64,000 nucleotides of DNA from Streptomyces ambofaciens ATCC 23877 (GCF_001267885.1 NZ_CP012382.1:2157001-2221000); one strand, 5' to 3'. Counted from the stretch's first letter, positions 47,868-57,083 are shown. Made by a program: numbers and translations. Notes: a model not told the origin generated them from the sequence alone.

Positions 47868-49213
47868 CCTGGGTCCAGCCCGAGGACCTCGTCGGCCACG
47901 AGCTGCGCCAGGCGGCGCAGGACGGCCGCGACGCATCGGCGATCGCGGCCCGCTGGCGGGCGGCGGGCGGCTGCCCGGCCCCCACCCGGGCGGGTGCGTC
48001 CTCCCGGCCGGCCTCCCCCCGGCTCCGGCTGCTGGCCGAAGACCTGCTGGCGGAACTGGACGAGCTGGCCGACCCGTCGGCGGACGCGGAACCGACGGAC
48101 CTGGACCGGATCAAGGCCCGGTGCCCCCAGTGGCCGGCGCCCCGCCCCTCGACCGTGTCCCGCGCCCGTCTGGAGGCGGCGTGGCTGGGCCGGGCGGCCG
48201 GCTGCCTCCTCGGCAAACCCGTCGAGAAGCTCCCCCTGACCGGCATCCGGTTGCTCGCCCGGGCCGCCGGGAACTGGCCTCCGGTCGACTACTTCACCGC
48301 CCGCGGCCTCCCCGAGGACCTCATGGCCGCCCACCCCTGGAACCGCCGCTCCGCGGCCACCTCCCTCGTCGAGAACATCGACGGCATGCCCGAGGACGAC
48401 GACCTCAACTACCCGCTCCTCAACCTGCTGCTCCTGCAACGCCACGGCAGGAGCTTCACCACCGCCGACGCGGCCCGCGTCTGGCTCGACGAGCTCCCCG
48501 CCGGCCGCACCTTCACCGCCGAACGCGTCGCCTACCGCAATCTCCTCGGCGGCCTGGAACCCCCGCACACGGCCCGCCACCGCAATCCCTTCCGCGAGTG
48601 GATCGGCGCCCTGATCCGCGCCGACGTGCACGGCTGGACCAACCCCGGCGACCCGGGCGCCGCCGCCGAGCAGGCGCACCGCGACGCGACCCTCACCCAC
48701 ACCGCCAACGGCGTCTACGCGGCGATGTTCGCGGCGGCCGTCATCGCCACCGCCGCCACCGGCACGCACGACGTCCACGCCTGTCTCCGCGCCGGCCTCA
48801 CCGTCGTACCGCCGGCCTCCCGCCTCGCCGAAGCCGTCGGCCACGCCGTCCACCTCGCCGGGACCGAGGCCGACTTCGACACGGTGGTGGACCGGCTCCA
48901 CGCCCTCCACTCCCCCACCCACCACTGGGTCCACGCCGTTCCCAACACCGCCCTGCTCGCCGCCGCCCTCACCCACGCGGACGGCGACTTCACCGGTTCG
49001 GTCTCCCGTGCCGTGTCGGGCGGCTGGGACACCGACTCCAACGGCGCCACCGCCGGCAGTGTCGCCGGCCTCCTCGCCGGCTCCCCCGCCGCCCTGCCCG
49101 AGCACTGGACGGCCCCGCTCAAGAACCGCCTGGCCACCTCGGTCGGCGACTTCGACGGCACCGGCTTCGACGCCCTCGCCCATCTCACCCACAGGGAGGC
49201 CACCCGCCCATGA
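47855..49213 (+). CDS. ADP-ribosylglycohydrolase family protein 4
   Basis: A 452-residue protein. An about 105-residue N-terminal region (LTWVQPEDLVGHELRQAAQDGRD) precedes the DraG fold, which opens LEAAWLGRAAGCLLGKPVEKL. The first metal motif is the variant EDDDLNYPLLNLLLL found in a separate ARH subfamily; the second is SGGWDTDSNGATAGSVAGLLAG, intact. NGVYAAMFAAAVIATAATG lies between. ATG 47855 overlaps gene 3 by 13 bp, and the stop overlaps the CoA-transferase start by four. Length and motif variant suggest a different substrate from genes 1 and 3. Confidence 0.9.
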   Translation: MLRLTWVQPEDLVGHELRQAAQDGRDASAIAARWRAAGGCPAPTRAGASSRPASPRLRLLAEDLLAELDELADPSADAEPTDLDRIKARCPQWPAPRPSTVSRARLEAAWLGRAAGCLLGKPVEKLPLTGIRLLARAAGNWPPVDYFTARGLPEDLMAAHPWNRRSAATSLVENIDGMPEDDDLNYPLLNLLLLQRHGRSFTTADAARVWLDELPAGRTFTAERVAYRNLLGGLEPPHTARHRNPFREWIGALIRADVHGWTNPGDPGAAAEQAHRDATLTHTANGVYAAMFAAAVIATAATGTHDVHACLRAGLTVVPPASRLAEAVGHAVHLAGTEADFDTVVDRLHALHSPTHHWVHAVPNTALLAAALTHADGDFTGSVSRAVSGGWDTDSNGATAGSVAGLLAGSPAALPEHWTAPLKNRLATSVGDFDGTGFDALAHLTHREATRP

Positions 49214-50433
49214 CCGTGTCCCCGCCCGCCGGCACCCCCGCCCTCGCCCAGGCCCCGCTGAGCGGGTTGCGCGTCCTCGACCTCGCCACCCTCTTCGCGG
49301 GCCCGCTCGCGGCCACCATGCTCGGCGACTTCGGCGCCGAGGTGGTCAAGGTCGAGCACCCCGACCGGCCCGACCCCTCCCGGGGCCACGGCCCGTCCAA
49401 GGACGGCATCGGCCTGTGGTGGAAGGTGCTGGGCCGCAACAAGCGCACCATGACCCTGGACCTGTCGAAGCCCGCCGGCCGCACCACCCTGCTCCGTCTC
49501 GCCGCGACCGCGGACGTCGTCGTCGAGAACTTCCGCCCGGGCACGCTGGAGAGGTGGGACCTGGGCTGGGACGAGCTGTCCGCGGTCAATCCGCGGCTGG
49601 TCCTCACCCGGGTCACCGGCTTCGGCCAGTTCGGCCCCTACGCACGCCGGCCCGGCTTCGGCACGCTCGCCGAGGCCATGAGCGGTTTCGCCGCGATGAC
49701 GGGTGAGCCGGACGCGCCCCCGACGCTGCCGCCGTTCGGGCTGGCCGACTCGATCGCCGCCCTGGCGACGGCGTACGCCGTGATGACCGCGCTCGCCGCA
49801 CGCGAGCGCACCGGCGAGGGCCAGGTCGTCGACATGGCGATCATCGAGCCCATCCTGACCGTGCTGGGCCCGCAGCCCACCTGGTACGACCAGCTCGGCC
49901 ACGTCCAGCCCCGCACCGGCAACCGCTCCCAGAACAACGCCCCGCGCAACACCTACCGCACCGCCGACGGCACCTGGGTCGCCGTCTCCACCTCGGCCCA
50001 GTCGGTCGCCGAGCGCGTGATGCGCCTGGTGGGCCGCCCGGAGCTGATCGACGAGCCCTGGTTCGGGTCGGGCGCCGAGCGGGCCCGGCACGCCGACGTG
50101 CTGGACGCGGCGGTCGGCGACTGGATCGCCCGGCACGACCGCGCCGACGTGCTCGCCGCCTTCGAGAAGGCCGAGGCCGCGGTCGCCCCGATCCAGGACG
50201 TGCGGGACGTGATGGCCGACCCGCAGTACCAGGCCCTGGACTCCGTCACCACCGTGCACGATCCCGAGCTGGGCCCGATGCGCATGCAGAACGTCCTCTT
50301 CCGTCTGTCCGCCACCCCGGGGGCGATCCGCTGGGCGGGCCGCCCGCACGGCGCCGACACCGAGGAGGTGCTGACCGAGCTCGGTCTGTCCCCGGCCGAT
50401 GTGAAAGAGCTGCGTGAGGAGGGCATCGTATGA
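49210..50433 (+). CDS. CoA-transferase family III (CaiB/BaiF type)
   Basis: A 407-residue class III CoA-transferase. LSGLRVLDLATLFAGPLAATMLGDFGAEVVKVEHPDRPD is the family N-terminus; LGRNKRTMTLDLSKPAGR and VVVENFRPGTLERWDLGWDELSAVNPRLVLTRVTGFGQFGPYARRPGFGTLAEAMSGFA follow, with the catalytic Asp expected in GQVVDMAIIEP. Typical reaction: reversible transfer of CoA between carboxylic acids. It overlaps the flanking genes by ATGA on both sides, so it belongs to the ADP-ribosylglycohydrolase operon. Confidence 0.94.
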   Translation: MTVSPPAGTPALAQAPLSGLRVLDLATLFAGPLAATMLGDFGAEVVKVEHPDRPDPSRGHGPSKDGIGLWWKVLGRNKRTMTLDLSKPAGRTTLLRLAATADVVVENFRPGTLERWDLGWDELSAVNPRLVLTRVTGFGQFGPYARRPGFGTLAEAMSGFAAMTGEPDAPPTLPPFGLADSIAALATAYAVMTALAARERTGEGQVVDMAIIEPILTVLGPQPTWYDQLGHVQPRTGNRSQNNAPRNTYRTADGTWVAVSTSAQSVAERVMRLVGRPELIDEPWFGSGAERARHADVLDAAVGDWIARHDRADVLAAFEKAEAAVAPIQDVRDVMADPQYQALDSVTTVHDPELGPMRMQNVLFRLSATPGAIRWAGRPHGADTEEVLTELGLSPADVKELREEGIV

Positions 50434-51254
50434 CGGCACCCCCGCTGACCTGGCTGTACGCCCCCGGGGACCGGCCCCGTGTGGTCGCCAAGGCGCTGGC
50501 CGCCGGCGCCGACGTGGTCGTGGTCGACCTGGAGGACGCGGTCGCCCCCGACCGCAAGCGCTACGCCCGCGAGGCCACCGCCGAGCTGCTCGGCGAGCCC
50601 CAGCCGGTGCCCGTCCACGTCCGCGTCAACGCCCTGGACGGGCCGCTCGCCGCTGCGGACCTCGCGGCGCTCGCCCAGCTGCCGGGACTGTCCGGGCTGC
50701 GGCTGCCGAAGGTGACGTCGCCCGAGCAGATCACCGGCGTCGCGACGGCCACCGGCGGGCCACCCCTGTACGCCCTGCTGGAGACGGCCCTCGGCGTGGA
50801 ACGGGCCTACCCGATCGCCGCCGCCCACCCGTCGCTGCGCGGCATCGCCCTCGGCGAGGCGGACCTCCGCGCCGACCTCGGCGTACGCGGCGACACGGGC
50901 CTGGACTGGTCACGCTCGCGGGTGGTCGTGGCCGCGCGTGCGGCGGGGCTGGCGCCGCCGTCGCAGACCGTGCATCCCGACACCCGGGACCTGGAGGGCC
51001 TGGCGGCGTCCTGCGCCCACGGCCGCGCCCTGGGTTTCCTCGGCCGGGCCGCGATCCACCCCCGTCAGCTGCCGATCATCGAGCGGGCGTACCTGCCCAC
51101 CGACCGGGAGCTGGAGGAGGCGGAGACGATCGTGAAGGCGGCCACCGCGCAGCCGGGCGCGCTGGCGCTGCCGGACGGCCGGTTCGTCGACGCGGCCGTG
51201 GTGGCGACGGCCCAGCGCACCCTGTCGCTGGCCCGGCGCCCCGTCCTGTCCTGA
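50430..51254 (+). CDS. HpcH/HpaI aldolase / citrate lyase beta-like protein
   Basis: A 274-residue CitE-like TIM-barrel protein. LYAPGDRPRVVAKALAAGADVVVVDLEDAVAPDRKRYAR carries the opening Arg and the DLEDAV motif; VHVRVNALDG, ALLETALGVERAY (metal Glu) and GEADLRADLG (metal Asp) complete the Mg2+/CoA-ester site. Actinobacterial relatives cleave or hydrolyse beta-hydroxyacyl-CoA or malyl-CoA-type esters. Linked to the class III CoA-transferase, it suggests activation of a dicarboxylate or hydroxy acid followed by C-C cleavage. Last gene of the operon; a strong terminator follows. Confidence 0.92.
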   Translation: MTAPPLTWLYAPGDRPRVVAKALAAGADVVVVDLEDAVAPDRKRYAREATAELLGEPQPVPVHVRVNALDGPLAAADLAALAQLPGLSGLRLPKVTSPEQITGVATATGGPPLYALLETALGVERAYPIAAAHPSLRGIALGEADLRADLGVRGDTGLDWSRSRVVVAARAAGLAPPSQTVHPDTRDLEGLAASCAHGRALGFLGRAAIHPRQLPIIERAYLPTDRELEEAETIVKAATAQPGALALPDGRFVDAAVVATAQRTLSLARRPVLS

Positions 51255-51263
51255 CACACGAAC

Positions 51264-51291
51264 AGGGCGCCCGGATCACTCCGGGCGCCCT
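51264..51291. terminator. Bidirectional terminator, ADP-ribosylglycohydrolase operon / lgt
   Basis: AGGGCGCCCGGA-TCAC-TCCGGGCGCCCT: 12 perfect pairs and a 4-nt loop between convergent genes. Confidence 0.92.
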
Positions 51292-51314
51292 CGGCGACGT
51301 ACGACGGCGGGCGG

Positions 51315-52310
51315 TCAGCCCTTGGCCGAGTCCGCCCCGTCCTTCACGTGCGTCGCGTCCTTCTCGGTCTCCACGGTGCCGTCCCCGGTGTCTCCGGAGC
51401 CTGCGGCGTCCGCGGCGCCGTCGGCATCGGTGTCCTTGGAGTCCGCGTCGGCGGCCTCGCCCGCGGCGCCGCCCGCGTCACCGTCGGCGGGCTCCGCACC
51501 CGGCTCGACGACGGCCTCCCGGCCCGGGCGCTTGCGCGCCGAGAGCACCATGTAGACCACCGCGAGCAGGAACACGAGGAGCGCGGTCCAGTTGTTCAGG
51601 CGCAGGCCCAGGATGTGGTGGGCGTCGTCGACGCGCATGTACTCGATCCAGAACCGGCCCGCGCAGTACGCGGCGACGTAGAGCGCGAACGCCCGCCCGT
51701 GGCCGAGCCTGAACCGGCGGTCGGCCCAGATGACGAGCAGCGCCACGCCGATGCACCACAGCGACTCGTACAGGAACGTCGGGTGGTAGGTGCCCGGCAC
51801 CCGCCCGTCGGCCGACGAGGTGATCTCCACGGCCCACGGCAGGTCGGTCGCCTTGCCGTAGAGCTCCTGGTTGAACCAGTTGCCCCAGCGGCCGATGGCC
51901 TGCGCGAGGGCGATGCCGGGGGCTACGGCGTCGGCGTACGCGGGCAGCGGGATGCCCCGGCGCCGGGCACCGATCCAGGCGCCCAGCGCACCGAACGCGA
52001 TCGCGCCCCAGATGCCGAGGCCGCCCTCCCAGATCTTGAAGGCGTCGACCCAGTCACGGCCCTCGCTGAAGTACAGCTGGTAGTCCGTGATCACGTGGTA
52101 GAGCCGGCCGCCGATCAGGCCGAAGGGGACGGCCCAGACCGCGATGTCGGCCACCGTTCCGGGCCGCCCGCCCCGGGCGATCCAGCGCCTGTTGCCGAGC
52201 CAGACGGCTACGAAGACGCCGATGATGATGCAGAACGCGTAGCCGCGCAGCGGGATGGGACCGAGGTGCAGCACCCCGCGCGACGGGCTGGGAATGAAGG
52301 CAAGTTCCAT
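51315..52310 (-). CDS. lgt: Prolipoprotein diacylglyceryl transferase
   Basis: Membrane enzyme that transfers diacylglycerol to the lipobox Cys of prolipoproteins, 331 residues. IPLRGYAFCIIIGVFVAVWLGNRR (TM1), FGLIGGRLYHVITD, the Lgt signature IGRWGNWFNQELYG and YHPTFLYESLWC are all present across seven membrane segments. The C-terminal about 60 residues are Asp/Ala/Gly-rich and acidic, an actinobacterial extension. ATG 52310. The product would process the lipoproteins encoded at 13100 and 14499. Confidence 0.97.
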   Translation of the reverse strand: MELAFIPSPSRGVLHLGPIPLRGYAFCIIIGVFVAVWLGNRRWIARGGRPGTVADIAVWAVPFGLIGGRLYHVITDYQLYFSEGRDWVDAFKIWEGGLGIWGAIAFGALGAWIGARRRGIPLPAYADAVAPGIALAQAIGRWGNWFNQELYGKATDLPWAVEITSSADGRVPGTYHPTFLYESLWCIGVALLVIWADRRFRLGHGRAFALYVAAYCAGRFWIEYMRVDDAHHILGLRLNNWTALLVFLLAVVYMVLSARKRPGREAVVEPGAEPADGDAGGAAGEAADADSKDTDADGAADAAGSGDTGDGTVETEKDATHVKDGADSAKG

Positions 52311-52383
52311 GGCAGGGTCGACGCTACCGTGTCGGACGGTGCCCGCGTCGGGCAGCCCGGCTACGGGTCCGTAACACCGTCCG

Positions 52384-53157
52384 CTACTTGTTGGCGTCCT
52401 GCACGAGTTGCTTCAGCTTGGCCGGTGTCATGGACCTGTCCTGGTAGATGTTCTTGCCGTCGAGCAGGACGGTCGGCGTGCCGCTGAAGCCGCCGGTGCG
52501 GAAGGCCTCGTTGGACTTCTCCACCCAGCTGTTGTGCTTGCCGCCCTCGACGCACTCCTGGAACGGGGTGGTGTCGAGGCCGTCGACCTTGCCCGCCAGG
52601 TCGATCAGCTTGTTCTCGTCGGCGAAGGCGTCGTCGGTCTCCGGCGGCTGGTTGGTGAACAGCACGTCGTGGTACGACGTGAACTTGCCGGCGTCCTGGG
52701 CGCAGGCCGCGGCGTTGGCCGCCTTGCGGGAGCCGGTGCCGCCCATGTTGCCGTCGATGATGGTCGCCAGGTGGTACTCGACCTTCAGCTGCCCGGCTTC
52801 GGTGAGCTCGTGGACGGTGTCGCGGTACGCCAGCTCGAAGGCCTTGCAGGCCGGGCAGCGGAAGTCCTCCCAGATGACGAGCGTCGACTTGGCGCTCTCC
52901 TCGCCGACCGGGATCGCGAGGCCGTCCTTGCCCTGCGCGCCCGAGGGCGCCACGATCGGGCCCGCGGACTCGCTGCCGTCGTCCTTGCCCGTGTTGGCGG
53001 CGACCACGCCGATCACCGCCGCGAGCCCCAGGACGCAGACCACGCTCGCACCGACGATCAGCGCGCGGCGGCGCTTCTCCTTGGACTTCTGCTTCTCGCG
53101 CTCGTCCGCCAGCTTCTCCCGGGCGGTGCGCTTTCCCTCTCGGTTCTTCTCGCTCAC
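52384..53157 (-). CDS. DsbA-like thioredoxin-fold membrane protein
   Basis: A 257-residue protein. A highly charged cytoplasmic tail (residues 1-30, Lys/Glu/Arg) precedes one TM segment (about 32-53) and an extracytoplasmic thioredoxin_4 domain with the redox motif CPAC (C101, C104) in WEDFRCPACKAFELAYRD and a cis-Pro in GGFSGTPTVLLDGK. Two further Cys (AACAQDAGKF, FQECVEGG) may form a structural disulfide. Expected role: disulfide formation or isomerisation outside the membrane. GTG 53157 is used. It lies behind the terminator of the trp genes. Confidence 0.92.
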   Translation of the reverse strand: MSEKNREGKRTAREKLADEREKQKSKEKRRRALIVGASVVCVLGLAAVIGVVAANTGKDDGSESAGPIVAPSGAQGKDGLAIPVGEESAKSTLVIWEDFRCPACKAFELAYRDTVHELTEAGQLKVEYHLATIIDGNMGGTGSRKAANAAACAQDAGKFTSYHDVLFTNQPPETDDAFADENKLIDLAGKVDGLDTTPFQECVEGGKHNSWVEKSNEAFRTGGFSGTPTVLLDGKNIYQDRSMTPAKLKQLVQDANK

Positions 53158-53171
53158 ACCCCGCAGAACGA

Positions 53172-53200
53172 ACCGGGGAGGCGCAGCGCGCCTCCCCGGT
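53172..53200 (-). terminator. Terminator of the trpC-trpM-trpB-trpA genes
   Basis: ACCGGGGAGGCGC-AGC-GCGCCTCCCCGGT: 13 perfect pairs, 44 bases after the trpA stop. Confidence 0.88.
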
Positions 53201-53243
53201 CCCAGGTCCACCCGTACGAGGGACCCGTATGACTTACCCGCCG

Positions 53244-54059
53244 TCACACCTGCCGGCGTACGCCCTTCGCCAGGTCGGCGGCGAGCGCGCGCACGCCCTC
53301 CAGGCCGGCCGCGTCGTCGGGGGCGTCCAGCATCAGCTTGACGAACGCCGAGCCGACGATCACTCCGTCGGCGAAGCCGGCCACCTCGGCGGCCTGCGCC
53401 GCGTTGGAGACGCCGAGCCCGACGCAGACGGGGAGGTCGGTGGTGGCGCGGGTGCGCCGGACCAGCTCCTCGGCCTGCGCGCCGACCGACGCGCGGGTGC
53501 CGGTGACGCCCATGAGGGAGGCGGCGTAGACGAAGCCGCTGCCGGCCGCGGTGATCTCGGCGAGCCGGGCGTCCTTGCTGCTGGGCGCGACCACGAAGAC
53601 GGTGGCGAGTCCGTGCTTGTCGGCGTGCTCCCGCCACAGCGCCGACTCCTGGACCGGCAGGTCGGGCAGGATGCACCCGGCGCCGCCCGCCTCGGCGAGC
53701 TCCGCGGTGAAGCGCTCCACGCCGTAGCGGTCGATCGGGTTCCAGTACGTCATGACGAGGATCGGCTTGCCGGTGGCCGCGTGCGCCTCCCGGACCGTGC
53801 GCATCACGTCGGCGATGCGCACACCGCCGCGCAGGGCGATGTCGTCGGCGGTCTGGATGACCGGGCCGTCCAGGACCGGGTCGCTGTGCGGCAGGCCGAC
53901 CTCGACGACGTCGGCGCCGCCGTCGAGTGCGGCCCTGATCGCCGCGATGCCGCCGTCCACCGTCGGGAACCCGGCGGGGAGGTAGGCGATGAGGGCGGAG
54001 CGGCCCTCGGCCTTCGCCGCGGCGAGCGTGTCGTCCAGCAGTCGTACGTTCCCGCTCAC
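53244..54059 (-). CDS. trpA: Tryptophan synthase alpha chain
   Basis: TIM-barrel subunit, 271 residues, cleaving indole-3-glycerol phosphate to indole for Trp[46 protein letters not shown] contains the catalytic Glu (VEVG) and Asp (DPVLDGP); phosphate-binding [29 protein letters not shown] lies near the end. GTG 54059 overlaps the trpB stop by four bases. Confidence 0.97.
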   Translation of the reverse strand: MSGNVRLLDDTLAAAKAEGRSALIAYLPAGFPTVDGGIAAIRAALDGGADVVEVGLPHSDPVLDGPVIQTADDIALRGGVRIADVMRTVREAHAATGKPILVMTYWNPIDRYGVERFTAELAEAGGAGCILPDLPVQESALWREHADKHGLATVFVVAPSSKDARLAEITAAGSGFVYAASLMGVTGTRASVGAQAEELVRRTRATTDLPVCVGLGVSNAAQAAEVAGFADGVIVGSAFVKLMLDAPDDAAGLEGVRALAADLAKGVRRQV

Positions 54060-55342
54060 TTGGCGTCCCCCTCGATCTCGGCGGTGGTGCCGGCCTCGTC
54101 GGCGGCGACCTCGGCGTCGGTGTCGTACAGCCCGAAGTAGCGGGCGGCGGTGTCCATGTCCTTGTCGCCGCGGCCGGACAGGTTGACGACGAGCAGCCCG
54201 TCCTTGCCCAGCTCCCTGCCGACCTCGAGGGCGCCGGCCAGCGCGTGGGCGCTCTCGATGGCCGGGATGATGCCCTCGGTGCGCGACAGCAGGCGCAGCG
54301 CCTGCATGGCGGCGTCGTCCGTGACCGCGCGGTACTCGCCGCGGCCGGAGTCCTTGAGGTAGGCGTGCTCGGGTCCGATGCCGGGGTAGTCCAGACCGGC
54401 GGAGATGGAGTAGGGCTCGGTGATCTGGCCCTCGTCGTCCTGGAGGACGTAGGAGCGGGAGCCGTGCAGGATGCCGGGCTCGCCGGCGGACAGGGTGGCC
54501 GCGTGCTCGCCGGTCTCGATGCCGTGTCCGGCGGGCTCGCAGCCGATGAGGCGGACGTCCGCGTCGGGGATGAAGGCGTGGAAGAGGCCGATGGCGTTGG
54601 AGCCGCCGCCGACGCAGGCGACGGCCGCGTCGGGCAGGCGTCCGGCCTGCTCCAGGAGCTGGCGGCGGGCCTCGACGCCGATCACGCGGTGGAAGTCGCG
54701 CACCATCGCCGGGAAGGGGTGGGGGCCCGCGACGGTGCCGAACAGGTAGTGGGTGCGGTCGACGTTGGCGACCCAGTCGCGGAAGGCCTCGTTGATGGCG
54801 TCCTTGAGGGTGCGGCTGCCGGACTTCACGGCGATGACCTCGGCACCGAGCATGCGCATGCGGGCCACGTTGAGGGCCTGGCGCTGGGTGTCGATCTCGC
54901 CCATGTAGATCGTGCAGTCGAGGCCGAAGAGGGCGCAGGCCGTCGCCGTCGCCACGCCGTGCTGGCCGGCGCCGGTCTCCGCGATGACCCGGGTCTTGCC
55001 CATGCGCTTGGTGAGCAGGGCCTGGCCGAGCACGTTGTTGATCTTGTGCGAGCCGGTGTGGTTCAGGTCCTCGCGCTTGAGGAAGACACGGGCTCCGCCG
55101 GCGTGCTCGGCGAAACGGGGGACCTCCGTGAGCGCCGACGGACGGCCGGTGTAGTGGACCAGCAGGTCGTCGAGTTCGCGGGCGAACTCGGGGTCGTGCT
55201 TGGCCTTGTCGTACTCGACGGCGACCTCGTCGACGGCGGCGACGAGGGCCTCGGGGATGAACTTGCCCCCGAACGCGCCGAAGTAGCCCTCGGCGCTGGG
55301 GACCTGACCCGCCGGGTCGGGGATGAAGAAGTTACTGGGCAT
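54056..55342 (-). CDS. trpB: Tryptophan synthase beta chain
   Basis: PLP enzyme, 428 residues, condensing indole with serine. [23 protein letters not shown] contains the Schiff-base Lys (HTGSHKIN); [21 protein letters not shown] is the catalytic-Glu block; [15 protein letters not shown] binds the cofactor phosphate. ATG 55342, TrpB1 type. The C-terminal about 20 residues are acidic. The gap to trpM contains a dispersed Streptomyces-type repeat. Confidence 0.97.
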   Translation of the reverse strand: MPSNFFIPDPAGQVPSAEGYFGAFGGKFIPEALVAAVDEVAVEYDKAKHDPEFARELDDLLVHYTGRPSALTEVPRFAEHAGGARVFLKREDLNHTGSHKINNVLGQALLTKRMGKTRVIAETGAGQHGVATATACALFGLDCTIYMGEIDTQRQALNVARMRMLGAEVIAVKSGSRTLKDAINEAFRDWVANVDRTHYLFGTVAGPHPFPAMVRDFHRVIGVEARRQLLEQAGRLPDAAVACVGGGSNAIGLFHAFIPDADVRLIGCEPAGHGIETGEHAATLSAGEPGILHGSRSYVLQDDEGQITEPYSISAGLDYPGIGPEHAYLKDSGRGEYRAVTDDAAMQALRLLSRTEGIIPAIESAHALAGALEVGRELGKDGLLVVNLSGRGDKDMDTAARYFGLYDTDAEVAADEAGTTAEIEGDAK

Positions 55343-55374
55343 GCGGAAACCTCACGGTGAGTGTCGTTCGGACT

Positions 55375-55463
55375 GATCGCCGTGGGGGCGGGGTGTTCTC
55401 TGCCGGCCGCGGGCCGTGTGTGGCTGCTCGGGCGGTTCCCCGCGCCCCTAGAAGGAGGGGCGC
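55375..55463 (-). repeat. Dispersed Streptomyces-type intergenic repeat between trpM and trpB
   Basis: On the minus strand it reads CTAGGGGCGCGGGGAACCG, then CCCGAGCAGCCACA and a GC-rich tail. It begins with the hairpin AGGGGCGC/GCGCCCCT arms at 55442-55463. From memory, the AGGGGCGCGGGGAACTGCGCGA-type sequence recurs between genes across Streptomyces genomes. The trpM stop codon lies inside it. Confidence 0.6.
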
Positions 55464-55624
55464 TGCCATCGACGGCCGTTGACCTGCCCGGGCTCGTCCC
55501 CGATGACGTACCGCACCCGGCGTCCGTGCACCCGGCGGGCGGGCGCACGGCAGCCTCGGGGCCGGCAGCCGCGCGCGAGGCGGGCGTACGGGTCCCGGGA
55601 GGCCGGAGCGAGGAGGAGCGTCAT
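55448..55624 (-). CDS. trpM: TrpM/TrpX small protein of the trp operon
   Basis: A 58-residue basic protein between trpC and trpB, opening MTLLLAPASRDPYARLARGC and continuing through RPRGCRAPARRVHGRR and VRYVIGDEPGQVNGRRWQRPSF. Its position and the RRVRYVIGDEPG core match the small trpM/trpX gene of S. coelicolor, reported to modulate tryptophan supply and development. Two Cys (20, 25) and a high Arg content are notable. ATG 55624 is 22 bases after the trpC stop. The last residues (RPSF, then TAG) are encoded in the repeat hairpin, so the C-terminus may differ among strains. Confidence 0.8.
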   Translation of the reverse strand: MTLLLAPASRDPYARLARGCRPRGCRAPARRVHGRRVRYVIGDEPGQVNGRRWQRPSF

Positions 55625-55646
55625 CGGGGGTCAGCCTACCGGGGGG

Positions 55647-56456
55647 TCAGCCCCGGCCGTGCCGCAGTGCCGGGTGCTCGCCGGCCGCCACCAGGTCGGA
55701 GACCGCGGTCTTCGGGTCCCGGCCGGTGACCAGCGACTCGCCGACCAGGACGGCGTCGGCGCCCTCGTTGGCGTAGGCGATGAGGTCGTGCGGTCCGCGG
55801 ACGCCGGACTCGGCGACCTTGACGATGTGCGCCGGGATCTCCGGGGCGACCCGCTCGAAGGTGCCGCGGTCGACCTCCAGCGTCTTCAGGTTGCGCGCGT
55901 TGACACCGACGATCTTGGCTCCGGCGTCCACCGCGCGCTCGACCTCGTCCTCGTCGTGCACCTCGACGAGCGGGGTGAGGCCGATGGACTCGGCGCGCTC
56001 GATCAGCGACTCCAGTGCCGGCTGGTCGAGGGCCGCGACGATCAGCAGCACGAGGTCGGCGCCGTACGCACGGGCCTCCCACAGCTGGTACGAGGTGACG
56101 ATGAAGTCCTTGCGCAGCACGGGGATGTCCACCCGCGCGCGGACCGCCTCCAGGTCGGCGAGCGAGCCGCCGAAGCGCCGCTCCTCGGTGAGGACGGAGA
56201 TGACGGCCGCGCCGCCCGCCTCGTAGTCCGCGGCGAGACCGGCCGGGTCGGCGATGGCCGCCAGCGCGCCCTTGGACGGGCTGGAGCGCTTGACCTCGCA
56301 GATCACCTTCACGCCGTCGCCGCGCAGGGCGGAGACGCCGTCCTTGGCGGGGCGGGCCTTGGCCGCGCGCTCCTTGAGCTCGTCGAGGCTGACGCGCGCC
56401 TGCCGCTCCGCGAGGTCGGCACGGACTCCGTCGATGATCTCGTCGAGCACACTCAC
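55647..56456 (-). CDS. trpC: Indole-3-glycerol phosphate synthase
   Basis: TIM-barrel enzyme, 269 residues, closing the indole ring in Trp synthesis. [15 protein letters not shown] (catalytic Lys/Glu and phosphate loop), [60 protein letters not shown] and AESGVRG are the family motifs in order. GTG 56456. First gene of trpC-trpM-trpB-trpA. Confidence 0.97.
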   Translation of the reverse strand: MSVLDEIIDGVRADLAERQARVSLDELKERAAKARPAKDGVSALRGDGVKVICEVKRSSPSKGALAAIADPAGLAADYEAGGAAVISVLTEERRFGGSLADLEAVRARVDIPVLRKDFIVTSYQLWEARAYGADLVLLIVAALDQPALESLIERAESIGLTPLVEVHDEDEVERAVDAGAKIVGVNARNLKTLEVDRGTFERVAPEIPAHIVKVAESGVRGPHDLIAYANEGADAVLVGESLVTGRDPKTAVSDLVAAGEHPALRHGRG

Positions 56457-56573
56457 GCGAGCGGCCCCCTTTCAGACGGCGAAACCTGTGGTCACTGTGA
56501 TGGTATCCGGAGCGGGGCGCCGGTCCCGCATCCGGTGGACGCCGGTCCCATTACCTGGACGTCCGTCCCATGA

Positions 56574-57083
56574 TCAAGGAACGAGCCAGCCACCGAACGG
56601 TAGGTTCCGGACAACCGTGAAGGCCAGCAGCAGAGCCCCGAGCGTCCACAGGTGGACCGGGCCGAGGTCGAGCCGCAGCGGGCGGCCGCGCACCACGCGG
56701 ATCACCCAGACGGTCCACAGCACGGCGAACCCCAGATAGCCGAGGACGGCCGGCGCGTTGGCCTGCAGCGCGGTCGGCAGGTCCCCGTGGACGAACGCGT
56801 GGGCGCTGCGCAGGCCGCCGCAGCCGGGGCAGTAGACGCCCGTGAAGCGCAGCAGGGGGCAGACGGGGTAGTGGCCGGCCTCGTTGGGGTCCACGCTCCC
56901 CACGTAGGCGAAGGCTCCGGCGACGGCGGCGAGCACCCCGGCCGGGACGGCGAGGCGCGCCGCTGAGGGCGGGCGGGCGGCCACGGCGGCCGGCGGCGCG
57001 GCCCCTCGGGGCGGCACGGGCGCGTCCCGTGTCACGGTCGGGCCCTGCGTCGGTTTCCCGGTCTCGGCGTCCACGCTCCGCAT
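56574..57083 (-). CDS. DUF2752 membrane protein
   Basis: A 169-residue membrane protein. CPLLRFTGVYCPGCGGLRSAHAFVHGDL is the DUF2752 signature (CPGCG motif with conserved His), flanked by three TM segments (AGVLAAVAGAFAYVG, AVLGYLGFAVLWTVWVIRVV, LWTLGALLLAFTVV). The first about 50 residues are a Pro/Ala-rich cytoplasmic tail. ATG 57083 follows GGAGG; ATG 57110 is an alternative. Function unknown; it sits among the trp genes as in other Streptomyces. Confidence 0.88.
   Translation of the reverse strand: MRSVDAETGKPTQGPTVTRDAPVPPRGAAPPAAVAARPPSAARLAVPAGVLAAVAGAFAYVGSVDPNEAGHYPVCPLLRFTGVYCPGCGGLRSAHAFVHGDLPTALQANAPAVLGYLGFAVLWTVWVIRVVRGRPLRLDLGPVHLWTLGALLLAFTVVRNLPFGGWLVP

Noticed and set aside
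56457..56573. Trp leader peptide and attenuator before trpC
   Set aside because: No short frame with tandem Trp codons and no terminator/antiterminator pair could be drawn in the 117-bp gap.
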